A stretch of 64,000 bases of DNA from Nemertoderma westbladi (lineage: Eukaryota; Xenacoelomorpha; Nemertodermatida; Nemertodermatidae), in contig JAUCBJ010003758.1 of NCBI GenBank assembly GCA_032718475.1, forward strand, positions 17,905-81,904. Reading direction: 5' to 3'. Below, piece by piece: positions 53,237 to 64,000 of the stretch (position 1 is its first letter; every line of letters begins with the position of its first letter). The position numbers and the translations under genes are program-made. Under the pieces are notes generated by a model, which was given only the letters and a program-made list of their open reading frames with translations, searched no databases and had not been told where the DNA came from.

Positions 53237-53471
53237 GGAATTGTAGCTTTATTTTATACTCACATCAATAATAAATAACTAGCACAATATTTATTGGGAA
53301 TTGTAGCTTTATTTTATACTCACATCGATAATAAATAACTAGCACAATATTTATTGGGAATTGTAGCTTTATTTTATACTCACATCAATAATAAATAACT
53401 AGCACAATATTTATTGGGAATTGTAGCTTTATTTTATACCTACATCAATAATATCAGCACAATATTTAACT
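53237..53471. repeat. 60-bp satellite, continuation of array 1 (about 4 units)
   Basis: Same 60-bp unit. The last unit is degenerate ('tacctacatcaataatatca') and ends the array. Confidence 0.95.
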
Positions 53472-55610
53472 AACCAGTGACTCTTCTCTTCATTTCTAGA
53501 TCTTCTGATATTTCCTGGTTAGCAACACTTGCAGCAGCAAGTCTATTGACTTGTAGTGTCAAAAGTAATAGGCATAATAATGCCTTCACCATATAAGGGA
53601 CTGCCATGCGGCTAAGTACCCTGAATGGGATATAGGCCTACCGGGTACAATAATCCAGACGTGGGAACCACCAAGTTAATAATAATTAATTAATAATTAA
53701 TAATAAAATTAACACTAGAAAGGCCAATGTGTCATTCTTGACTCAAATCAGACTTTGACCATGACTCACAAGCTAATGTAATTGTGAGTTTCCCATTTTC
53801 CGAAGTCTTACTACTTTTGAAAGTTCTACAAGCTCGTGGAGTAAAATTTTTTTACAGCCATCCCTACTATGACAATTTTTAAAAGTTACTAGAAAGATGT
53901 GTCATAAATGACACATTGGTAAAATAGTACCAATAAAGGTAACATTTCGATTCCTGAAGCCACATATTCTGTGTAAAGTCTAGTAGTATACCGCTTACCG
54001 GATCCTAGTAACGATGTAGCTTACCGTAAGATCTAGTAATGTATACGGGCTCGTACAGTATCTGACAACAAATCCCAGTCCAGGGTATCTAAACAAACAG
54101 ATACAATACACAAACGACTACTGGCGAGGAGCAGAGCCTAGTATCTATTCTATGTACGTGAGCGGGTCTAATGCCTACGAACTAGACAAAAGGAAACCTG
54201 TCCTCTAACCGGTATGGCAGATGTACAGTTACAGTAACAGACCAAACTCACGGGAAAACAATCCCCGCGCAGCGAATCCTAACTATCGCTGAGAGTCCTA
54301 AATACCGTAACTTGCCGCGGTGTGATTTATATGGTTTATATACGAGCTAGTGGGTTAAAAGACCTAGCGTAACAATACTGATCCCCTGTACTAAATCAGT
54401 CTAAAGAGGGTCGTGCCTAATGTAACGATACCGTTGCTCAGACAAACAACAGTTTAATAACGAAATAAATACTCCCTTTTGCCGTAACTAAATATCAGAT
54501 CCTAAACTTACAAATACAAATAGTAAATTACAGATAAATTCTGCCTAAAGGTAATCTAAAGTGCGCTATCTAGTAGAACTCTAAGGGTAAATATGTTTTA
54601 GGGCGTGTGTGTGGGTGTGTTACAATAAAACAATTTTGGTGTATATCATTTTACTAGGTTTTAGTAATTCTCTGACCAAACAATACCGTGCGCTACCGGT
54701 AGCTATGAAAATAAGCTAGTCGTGTTTTGTAGAACTTTATACTTACAAATGACGTCAAAGCTCTCTCCTTCCTATCCACATCTCAACCGGGCAATTACGG
54801 TGTTAGTAACTACACCCGTGATCGGCACAAATACCAGATTCTGGTTGTAAGATAAGAAATAGGGGTTAATCGCTACCGTACGTTAGCTGATCTGGTATAC
54901 AAATTTGATTCTAGAACTTTGTTGCCGCGGTGGTTAGCAGCAATACCTACAGACCTATCAGTACGTGGCAAGGCGCGGTAGTATATTAATAAACCTCCCT
55001 AGGCCAAGCGGTGTGCCGGTAGCAGAAATACTCCTTGCCTGATCAAATAACTAAGGTTCAGACAGGAGGGGGGGGGGGGGGGGTACTAATGTATATTCTA
55101 CAAAGCGAACCGGTACCAAACGGTCAGTACTGCGAATCACTAAATTATGGAACATATGCTGTCTGTACCTAATAATATGTACTCGCGTACTGACGGACGG
55201 CAATAATTCGCACCTGTGAGGTATACAGGTAACCCAGGGATTCGTACTACTGATGGGGGTTCTGTCAGAATATAGTTATTTGATCCTAAATTTGCGGCGT
55301 CCCAGGATGGCATCATGCTTACCCTGATCTATAGGTCTTACGTCGGGCAAGGGCGTCAAACAAAGTCTTACCTTCCTCATAAAGCGGGCGCTGCATGGCA
55401 AAGTGGAGTATTTCGAAGGGCGAAGGGGGTGCGCGGTCTAAGCTAATGTGGGCGCTAGCGTGTTGTGGACATCTTTTCCCTGCGTTGCTGACGGCCTAAC
55501 GGTCTAGGCGGCCATCTTCCCGATGCTTGGTTGTCCCAAAGTTGGACATTCAGAAAAGTGCATGTTCAGAAGTTTTATAGTATATTTACAGTTTACAAAA
55601 CTTTATCAAA
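53472..55610. other. Gene-free, ORF-poor stretch of more even base composition
   Basis: About 2.1 kb in which no frame of 60 codons occurs. It is richer in CpG than most of the window, with repeated 'ccggta', 'gtaccg' and 'taccgta' words and many 'ctagta' words. A G16 tract lies at 55,068-55,083. No homology was recognised. Confidence 0.45.
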
Positions 55611-55615
55611 CAGAT

Positions 55616-55967
55616 TTACCAAATAGTTTCAACAAGAAACATGTAACTAAAGTTAAAACGAAGTGAAGCAAGGGGTATGGTTAGTAGTGATAACCGAAGG
55701 CAAACCAGCCCTTTATATACTAAATCTGGGACATAGAATCCACAAGAACTTTCCAGAGTATTCCATGGCCTCACATTGGAGCAATAAGATATTCCATGCC
55801 CATGATTGGCCCAACTCATCGTTCCATGTGTTGTACGCACCTCATTGGTTTATCAATTTGTATCAAATGAAAATAAATGCAAATTTCCCGACTGGGATTT
55901 GAACTCGTAACCTATATGTAATGCAACCAACGCCTTAACCATCTGACCACTACGCCACGAGATTAAC
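55616..55967 (-). repeat. SINE-like repeat with tRNA(Ser)-like head
   Basis: On the minus strand from about 55,967, 'TGGCGTAGTGG' fits the A box of a pol III promoter and is followed by 'TTAAGGCGTTGG'. About 40 bp on, 'GAGTTCAAATCCC' fits the B box (GGTTCGAATCC) apart from one or two bases. The head resembles serine/leucine-type tRNAs, but no proper anticodon arm is evident. The ~250 bp beyond would be the body of the SINE; its end is not defined. Confidence 0.6.
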
Positions 55968-57555
55968 TAGGGGTTTTATGTGTACTAATATGAATAGGCA
56001 TATTACATTACTGTAACTTAATCAAAATGCGTCGGATTTTCGAAAGTTTTTACGTTATACTACAAATGCTATCCTATAGTGAAATAATCCATCATTCTGG
56101 ATATATATATGTCTATATAAATAAGTGAAGAATAAAAGCTTTTATAATTTACATGTAATAAATATTACTTATAAATAATTTTGGGAGGGGGGGGGGGGGG
56201 GAGGTTGGCGCTACCAAAGTTACAGAAACTTAAATTTTTTTTTGCCGATTCTAGACTCAAATTTGATCCCGCATCTGGATCTGAAACTCTTTTATCCTTA
56301 TCTTATAGATAGATAGATTGTGGTGGGATTTAGAAATTTTTTTTATGCCATGGTTTCGCAGAATGGGGGGGGGGACTGGACGCAATAAAAATGCATCCCT
56401 CTCCATGGGAAATTCGACGTTCGACGCAAACAACAGCTGATTACACTCAAAAATAAAGCTGTAACCTGTTCTATTGTGTTTAGTTTATTGTTTTGGTTAA
56501 AATATCGTGTCACTGTAACCTGCTCCTTTCCCTAAATTTAGAATTTAGCCTTGAGGCGGGTTATTAATTCACCAAGGCGAGTTTTCTATGGGTTTTCTAT
56601 TCCAAGGCGACTATGTGCACCAATTACTACTTGATATTGAGTTGACCCATTCCACACATTTTGTACAAAAACTATAGTGAATTATGTACTACTCTTTAAT
56701 TTTGAAGGTCTCTGTATAAACTAAATCAATTTGTTGCAGTGATGTGTATATTTTTGATGCCTTAAGATAATTAGAAGTGACATTTTTGTGTATTTGTCTA
56801 TAAATCATCAAGGCAGTAATGTTGACATGTGCCGTACTTAACATTTTCTGTAATATCTCAAGAACTATTCGCTCTATGCTTGTTTTGATGGTGTCTACCC
56901 CCACTAAAGCGGTCATTGCGGTTCTAATGAGCATAATAATAATGCCGTAGGAGAACTAAAAGTTGTCCATCACCAAAATTGAGAATAATCATCACTTGCG
57001 CCAAAGTGTAGGTTCTGGTCATGTGCCTGTGGCACAACTTCCCTTGATCCAAAAATTAAAATTTGGTATCTAACCTAATTTTGGACCCATTTGATGAAAT
57101 TTGATGCATGCAGGAAGTTCTTTTTTGAGTCATTGATCTTTCATCAATGTGTTATATTGTTATAAATTTCATTATGGTGCATCGCGATGGCACAAAATTA
57201 CAACCCTCTTGGGATCCGTGAAGACATAGACGAAATTTAAAGAACTTTTTTTTGCCTTATATTTTTACCATTTGGCAACTTTTGTGCACCGGTAGAACAA
57301 TGAAATCGAAAAAAAGTAAAAAACGCACCGCCCTAATAAATATAAGTAAATAATATAACTGTAGAGTAAGTATGTATAGTACCTAACTCTATCATGTGGA
57401 AGCAGGATACATTTACAGTGTAGTGAGTACCGCTGAGTACGGGTAGGACTGTATCATAAGTTCAGTTTATTTATGAGAAACTGTTTTGTACCAATCACTG
57501 AAATTAATATAGCACACAGCCGTCGTTGTATAGCATACAGACCCTTTTCTGATAT
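55968..57555. other. Gene-free stretch
   Basis: Contains G15 (56,187-56,201) followed by 'gttggcgctaccaaagttac', reminiscent of the start of the TTAA-type MITE interiors, and a second run, G10 (56,365-56,374). A minus-strand frame at 56,689-56,934 has no recognisable motif. Confidence 0.45.
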
Positions 57556-57568
57556 CATTACTATAGGC

Positions 57569-59684
57569 TAGTACTACTAGGATCGGCATGCTGCATTGCA
57601 GCTGCATTTTTAAGAATGCTGTGCCGGCTTCTCGACAAAATTGCGCCGCCACAACTCCGTATCACCCATGACATTTGCTAGATCATCCGCATCTTCAAGG
57701 CCAGTGTCCTATAAGATGCGTCTCAAGAATGTCATGGGCTGTCCACCATGCTTATTCACTCCATGAGGCTGCCAAAGTACAAGATTATGCACTGGCTGGT
57801 TTTCACGGCGAAAGCAATGTCCTGCAAAGGGGAGGCGATTTTGCTCTAGTGTCAAGCTTGGGGGAACCAATGAGACACCTCCAATGTTATGTAGTGTCTG
57901 GTTGGAGATGTGTGCATTGTACTTGACACAATGAACCCGGCGTAGCATTCTTGTGAATGTGCCATCCAGAGATTTGGTGTCCTCAGCAGTTAGAGCCCAG
58001 CATGGACTCCCATAGAGGAGTACTGGAGCTATTGCTGCTCGAAATAATCGGACCTCAAGTTTCCGATTAGTTCTCAGCAACTTCCAAATCCTGACATGCC
58101 AATTCAAGCTGCCCATGCCTTTCCCTTACGTATTCGAAGGTCCTCATCTGACTTCCGGATCCATGATCCCAGGTAACAGAAGTCATCCACATGCTCAAGC
58201 ATACCATCCTTTGAGCTTATGCTCATCCGATCAGAGACTTGCTGAGGACTTTCAAAGTTAACTGTCAAAATTTTGGTCTTTCTGGAGTTAATAAAAAGAC
58301 CAACACTAGAAGCAGCATGTTCTAATGAGCTGAAGAGCCGTTGGTTTCCCTCTAGTGATTCTGAGAGTACTCCTAAGTCATCAGCAAAGTCTAGATCAGT
58401 TAGGTACTTGGCAGGATTTCCTCGACTTCTGGAGCCAGTAGGTGGAGTTATCATCACCCCATCATCATTATGATGATCTAAGGACATGCGTAGAACATAG
58501 TCAACCACAATTATGAACAAGAATGGTGCAAGTGTGTCTCCCTGGAGGACGCCCCATAACACTTCAAAAGGTTCTGTGTCACCGTCAACAGTAGACACAA
58601 CTGTTGTCGAACCATCGTATACTGATCTGATTGCTGCAATAATTTCTTCAGGAATCCCATATAATGAAAGTATGCTGAACATACGTGAGCGAGTGACTGA
58701 ATCAAAGGCCTTGAAGAAGTCAACAAAGATAACAGTCAGATGCCTGTCTTTCTTTTTTTGATAACTCTTCAATTATCCTTCTAAGTGCCAAAGTGGGCTC
58801 CATGGTCCCACAACCTTTATGGAACCCATTCTGATTTCCACGGAGCAGTCTCTCAATGGGATCCCTGATGCGATTTAATATAATTCTATTATATAGCTTT
58901 GCAGCAATCGAGATCAATGAGATTCCCCGAAAAGAACCATAGAGTGTTAGGTTGTCCTTCTTGGGAACTGGCACCAACTTATTTGTTTTAATTTCTTGTG
59001 GGACTCTTGTTGTTCGGTACATGTCTACTATGATGGGATAGATGGTCTTTAAACACTCAGGTATTTTAAAGACCTCAGGGGGAACACCATCTACTCCACT
59101 GGCACGATTTGTCTTAATGCTCTTTGCAACAACCTTCACTTCTGCAAAGGAGATATCGCCAATGGGAATATCTGGGAGTACAGACTCAGACACGTTTACT
59201 TCTATAAATACCCTGTCATTATTGAGGAACTTTTCAAAGTGGGCCTTCCATCCATTGCATTGAGGCGATCGGCTGGTGATTCAGCCTTAACCTTGGTGGT
59301 TGGTTGGCTTTTCCGCCCAGCAAGCAAGTTGATCGATTTCCATGCCTGGGATGATTGCCTGCTGTCATCAGCATTATTGATGGCATCAACCTGTTGGTTT
59401 ATTAGCTCCTGTAGATTAACGGAGTACTGCCTGTTCAGGGACCTAGATGCAACCTTGAGTGTATTTTTGGCCGCTGTAGTCTGTTTGAGTCGGGACTCTT
59501 TCTGCACCTTATAGAGGTCATTTCGGCACTTCTGGATTTTGTTGTCAGTCCAGGGGGCCCTTTTCCTGTTTCGAGGGTATACAGGAACTGTTTCTGCAGC
59601 TGCTAACTTAACTGCTTCTGTGAAGGCAGTATAGCCCTCACATTGATCTGCCGCCTCAGAGGCAAGAACCTCATACCTGTTGCT
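57569..59684 (-). mobile_element. RTE-A LINE copy A3
   Basis: Runs on the minus strand from 59,684 to the (TAG)n-type 3' end at 57,569. A 13-bp direct repeat with one mismatch, cattactRtaggc (57,556-57,568 and 59,685-59,697), flanks it. It is truncated within the region after the endonuclease and keeps the linker that A1 has lost. Confidence 0.9.
57610..59684 (-). pseudogene. RTE-A reverse transcriptase (copy A3), several shifts
   Basis: Frames in order: 59,684-59,202 (linker, 'RKRAPWTDNKIQKCRNDL', 'SLNRQYSVNLQELINQQVD'); 59,193-58,720 ('NRASGVDGVPPEV', 'LVPVPKKDN', 'NQNGFHKGCGT'); 58,772-58,104 (motif A 'FVDFFKAFDS', 'GVLQGDTLAP', 'LDFADDLGVLSES', 'CYLGSWIRKSDEDL'); 58,116-57,709 (C-terminal 'VLLYGSPCWALTAEDTKSLD', 'RLPFAGHCFRREN'). 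The final ~30 codons follow a Lys-to-stop change at 57,709-57,711. At least three frame changes and this stop inactivate it. It is otherwise very close to A1 and A2. Confidence 0.88.
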
Positions 59685-59697
59685 CATTACTGTAGGC

Positions 59698-61700
59698 GGT
59701 GCAGGCATATGCAAATATGCAAAGCTACGACGATACAAATTTGTTGTGCTCTAAAAGTTGTAGTACTGTACGTACAATGCATGCACAGCACATTCTTACA
59801 AGTAAATAATCAGGACTGACATTTAGTTTCCCTCGAGCAGCCTAGTAATTCTTCTTAAAAAATATATTAATAAAAGACAAAGACCACCTACACCTTACTA
59901 CAAATACCCCAAAGCTAAATTCATATTTGTGTTACTTTTTTTACGTTCTTCGAAATAATATTTATTTGTCTGTTGTTTACTGTACTTTATAGTCCATAAA
60001 ATCCGGATCCCGGACGCATTAGTACTTAGGGTACACTTGTGTAGATACATTAATATGGAAACTTTTATAGATTACATTTTTATTAAGATTATACATTGTA
60101 ATTACATGTAAGTTAAGTTACATATAATATCTAATGTGTTATTGGAAACCGGTTGATGGACAATTGGTAATTAATATACCAACATATATATATACATATA
60201 TACATGTAAAATATATGTAAAATATATAATTCTATAATTTGCCTGAAGATAACTTTAAGTTTGAAATGCATTGCAATTTTTATAAATAATTTTAAATACA
60301 GTATTTTACCTCATATTTATTATTTTATTTATTTTATTTGCCATAATATTGTTTTAATTGGAAATTAAATATAATAACTGAATCTGTGAATCATTTTATC
60401 TCAATTGCTGCATATATACATGTATATACACATATACATATAACATAACGAATATACCAAATATAGCCATGCTATATTCGACCTAGCATGGCTATAATGC
60501 TATGATACAAAGTTGTTGTTATGTTCTAGAATATATGTTCCGGCTTAAATAACCGAATATAACAGAACCAGTCTGTCTACCAAATTACAGCTACTTTGAA
60601 TGTCCAGCATTTATTTTATTTTAATTTTGATATTATGCTATGATATGCTATACATCGCATTATTTATGATGCTATACTGTCAAAATAATGCTATGGTTAA
60701 CTAAAATATCATAATTAGGACTAAATACATTGTGACTAACCTTTTAACTACAATTATTGGGGTCTGGTGTTGATTGACTGGTATGTATAGCCAATATGCT
60801 ACATTGTGCTATGTATAGCATAATCGATCATGCTATACCGCAAATATGTTTTTATGACTCATATTAGGCTCAATTGAGCTGCTGGGGTATGGGAGCCATG
60901 TTGTGAATAATATGGCTCGAATAGTCAGACAATTGGGTGAATTTTAACTGAATAATAGTATGTGTCAAAATTGCACACACGGCCTTTCTAGGGGTAGTCA
61001 AAGTCTGGCCTTTCTAGTGTTAAATTTAACAACATTACTTTACAATTTGTATAATATTGTATCAGTGTTGTACAGCATTATATTCCTGTAGTTATGAGAA
61101 GCAACAGAACCTGTAATAAGAAGCTTATCGATTTTTTCTCATGTAGAACGATGATGAACATGTGGAGAATAGTATATCTTAATCCTCTCTCCACAAGCGA
61201 TCCATATCCATCTGTAATACACATTCCTTGTATACAAGAGTAATACCCCCTTAGTACTACTGTACAATGTATTTAGCTACACTAACATATAACTCATAGG
61301 AATAAGGGGATTATAATATTCACTGACCTCTGTTGCATGACATTCGATTTTTAAGCATCTCATAACTCACATTGTTAGTAACAATGTAGTTTATGAGATA
61401 GCTGACATAAGATAATAACTAAATTCTGGTCTGAAAGTTGCAATTAATAGTGGAAACATGCAACTTCGACACCGTAGGTACATTTACTGGCATATATGAT
61501 TTGGCTCAAATTCCAATATTTCACTCTTTAATATCAGTGGGGTATTCTTCAATAGTAAAAAATCACCCAGAGTAGTTTCATCCCCCGTTAAAATAAAAAA
61601 AATTAATAACCGGGGGGTGAAAATTCACTGGGGGGGGGGGGGGGGGATTTTTAGGGGGGTGGAAATTCTCTGCTACACCGGTAGGTAGTGTTGGACAGTT
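59698..61700. other. Gene-free AT-rich stretch with hairpins
   Basis: No frame of 60 codons. It includes TATATA-type runs near 60,185-60,230. A 'cctgaagataactttaagtttgaaa' motif near 60,243 has the CUGAAGA, stem, GAAA layout of hammerhead-like PLE ends. The hairpin at 60,462-60,496, a region rich in ATGCTAT words (60,480-60,850) and a G16 run (61,631-61,646) are also here. Confidence 0.5.
60462..60496. other. Perfect 13-bp inverted repeat
   Basis: TATAGCCATGCTA (60,462-60,474), a 9-nt loop, and TAGCATGGCTATA (60,484-60,496). It lies in a region where atgctat/atagcat words recur at least ten times over ~380 bp. Confidence 0.85.
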
Positions 61701-62099
61701 TGGTTTATCCCAAACTCAAGGAACACCTGTGACACCTCGACTTTATCAGCTTTAAAAAGAGGTTTTACGCCCAGATTGAATCCACTGGAAATAACCGACA
61801 AACAAAAATTCGTTTATTTACCACAATATCTCAGCGATAAACCGAGAAGGTTCGTGAAGATACGTTGCTTTGAAGGTGGCGACGACGATGTATATTGGGA
61901 TGTGTGGGACACATTACAGTGGTGATACGGAAATACTGGGACTATCATTAATATAACTCTCGAGAAACTGATACAAGATGCAGGTTCATTGGGAGACCCA
62001 CAAAATATTCAAGAGTTTTCGGACTCAATGAAGGAGGCATATTATAGATGAAAATGATAGCTCAAAAAGACGGCCGATATGTTCTAAGATGAACACACT

Positions 62100-62451
62100 C
62101 CAGATGTGATAAGTAATATACGGCATTCGTTCTATGTGGATGATGGATGTGCGGGGGCAGAAACCATTGATAATGCATACGATCTAGCAATGGGAAAATT
62201 GAAATCCCACGAGCATTCTTCCTGGATCAATGTCCAAGAGATACCTATCAACTTTATACCTTCTCAGATGCGAGTAATGACTGCATCATCGGCGTTGTAA
62301 TCTATTTGAGAAGGATAGATGAGGATGGAGGTATTGATACAAGCTTCGTTTTTGGGAAAGCAAAGACGGTCTCAGGGGAGTTCATAGCAACTATGCCAAG
62401 CCTGGAGCTTCAAACTGCCGTATGGGCCGTTCGACAAAACAGAATGATCAT
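62100..62451 (+). pseudogene. BEL/Pao retrotransposon pol fragment (RT end and RNase H start)
   Basis: The plus-strand frame at 62,106 onward reads 'IRHSFYVDDGCAGAETIDNA', the F-Y-V-D-D catalytic box of BEL/Pao reverse transcriptases. After a frame change, 62,254-62,451 reads 'YTFSDASNDCIIGVVIYLRR' followed by 'FVFGKAKTVSGE' and 'PSLELQTAVWAVRQN', the usual BEL/Pao RNase H start. Everything beyond is lost at a minisatellite and then the 60-bp satellite. Sequence upstream to about 61,700 may be further decayed pol. Confidence 0.75.
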
Positions 62452-62585
62452 AAGGTAACAGATAACAGAACAGAACATAAGGTAACAGATAACAGAACAG
62501 AACATAAGAGAGCTACAGATAACAGAACAGAACATAAGGGAGCTACGGATAACAGAACAGAACATAAGGGAGCTACAGATATATA
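62448..62585. repeat. 27/30-bp minisatellite
   Basis: About five units of 'cataagg..aacagataacagaacagaa'. The first two are 27 bp; the following two are 30 bp with gagctac in place of gtaac. It bridges the BEL/Pao fragment and the satellite array. Confidence 0.9.
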
Positions 62586-62631
62586 TATAATACAATATTT
62601 AATATTTACTACAACAACACTATAACAATAT

Positions 62632-64000
62632 ATATTGGGAATTGTAGCTTTATTTTATACTCACATCGATAATAAATAACTAAAACAATATTTATTGGGA
62701 ATTGTAGCTTTATTTTATACTCACATCGATAATAAATAACTAGCACAATATTTATTGGGAATTGTAGCTTTATTTTATACTCACATCAATAATAAATAAC
62801 TAAAACAATATTTATTGGGAATTGTAGCTTTATTTTATACTCACATCGATAATAAATAACTATAACAATATTTATTGGGAATTGTCGCTTTATTTTATAC
62901 TCACATCAATAATAAATAACTAGCACAATATTTATTGGGAATTGTAGCTTTATTTTATACTCACATCAATAATAAATAACTAGCACAATATTTATTGGGA
63001 ATTGTAGCTTTATTTTATACTCACATCAATAATAAATAACTAGCACAATATTTATTGGGAATTGTAGCTTTATTTTATACTCACATCAATAATAAATAAC
63101 TAGCACAATATTTATTGGGAATTGTAGCTTTATTTTATACTCACATCAATAATAAATAACTAGCACCATATTTATTGGGAATTGTAGCTTTATTTTATAC
63201 TCACATCAATAATAAATAACTAGCACAATATTTATTGGGAATTGTAGCTTTATTTTATACTCACATCAATAATAAATAACTAGCACAATATTTATTGGGA
63301 ATTGTAGCTTTATTTTATACTCACATCAATAATAAATAACTAGCACAATATTTATTGGGAATTGTAGCTTTAATTTATACTCACATCAATAATAAATAAC
63401 TAGCACAATATTTATTGGGAATTGTAGCTTTATTTTATACTCACATCAATAATAAATAACTAGCACAATATTTATTGGGAATTGTAGCTTTATTTTATAC
63501 TCACATCAATAATAAATAACTAGCACAATATTTATTGGGAATTGTAGCTTTATTTTATACTCACATCAATAATAAATAACTAGCACAATATTTATTGGGA
63601 ATTGTAGCTTTATTTTATACTCACATCAATAATAAATAACTAGCACAATATTTATTGGGAATTGTAGCTTTATTTTATACTCACATCGATAATAAATAAC
63701 TAGCACAATATTTATTGGGAATTGTAGCTTTATTTTATACTCACATCAATAATAAATAACTAGCACAATATTTATTGGCAATTGTAGCTTTATTTTATAC
63801 TCACATCAATAATAAATAACTAGCACAATATTTATTGGGAATTGTAGCTTTATTTTATACTCACATCGATAATAAATAACTAGCACAATATTTATTGGCA
63901 ATTGTAGCTTTATTTTACACTCACATCAATAATAAATAACTAGCACAATATTTATTGGGAATTGTAGCTTTATTTTATACTCACATCGATAATAAATAAC
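62632..64000. repeat. 60-bp satellite, array 2 (about 23 units, runs off the window)
   Basis: The same 60-bp unit as array 1, in the same orientation, without interruption to the window end. Most differences are single bases (catcAat/catcGat, AGcac/AAaac). The first four units are the most variable, as expected at an array edge. Confidence 0.97.

Noticed and set aside
62632-64000. Regular 60-bp periodicity as a CRISPR array
   Set aside because: The whole 60-bp unit is conserved with no variable spacers, and the context is eukaryotic; it is a satellite.

Overview
This is metazoan nuclear DNA, AT-rich and almost entirely made of transposable elements in various stages of decay. Nothing prokaryotic (operons, ribosome binding sites, CRISPR) is present. 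The mix of RTE-like and CR1/L2-like LINEs, Penelope-like elements, Ty3/gypsy and BEL/Pao remnants, piggyBac and pogo-like DNA transposons, foldback MITEs and a 60-bp satellite suggests an aquatic or marine invertebrate, but the sequence does not identify the species. Only one host-like protein gene is convincing: a single-exon, divergent rhodopsin-class GPCR at 30,485-31,624.

Layout. 1-2.3 kb: a diverged LTR-like repeat, a foldback, and the GIY-YIG end of a Penelope-like element (PLE) followed by two 199-bp direct repeats. 2.5-6.2 kb: a dispersed repeat (family H) and an unrecognised decayed coding remnant split by a TTAA-flanked piggyBac-type MITE. 6.6-8.3 kb: GC-rich gypsy integrase fragment between two copies of a ~100-bp repeat. 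9.0-11.0 kb: RTE-B copy. 11.9-15.7 kb: a decayed RTE-B copy split by an RTE-A copy with a perfect 20-bp target-site duplication (TSD). 18.8-28.8 kb: a CR1/L2-like LINE (C) split by a LINE (D), which is itself split by a short RTE-A fragment and by a third LINE-type element (E); each junction has a TSD.

30.2-31.6 kb: a foldback array, then the GPCR. 32-35 kb: gene-free, with long G/C homopolymers. 35.3-36.2 kb: RTE-A fragment. 36.7-39.9 kb: a structurally complete piggyBac (intact 622-codon transposase, terminal inverted repeats, TTAA) sitting inside a PLE GIY-YIG domain. 40.5-41.8 kb: pogo/Tigger-like remnant with its catalytic core deleted. 42.1-46 kb: two intact LINE ORF1 genes in converging orientation. 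46-51.5 kb: gene-free foldbacks, MITEs and degenerate repeats. 51.8-53.5 kb: 60-bp satellite interrupted by a 1.03-kb LTR-like insertion with an 8-bp TSD. 55.9 kb: tRNA-like SINE head. 57.6-59.7 kb: RTE-A copy. 62.1-62.45 kb: BEL/Pao remnant. 62.6 kb to the window end: a second 60-bp satellite array.

The elements do not work together as a pathway; what the window records is an order of insertions. The youngest-looking events are the piggyBac, the RTE-A insertions and the satellite arrays. No gene cluster forms an obvious new biological system. The most promising leads are structural: the 3'-end hammerhead-like motif of the PLEs, the exact UUCG hairpin inside LINE D, the C-terminal domain of element E, the two short-unit foldback arrays, and the MITE family with ~162-bp internal tandem repeats.
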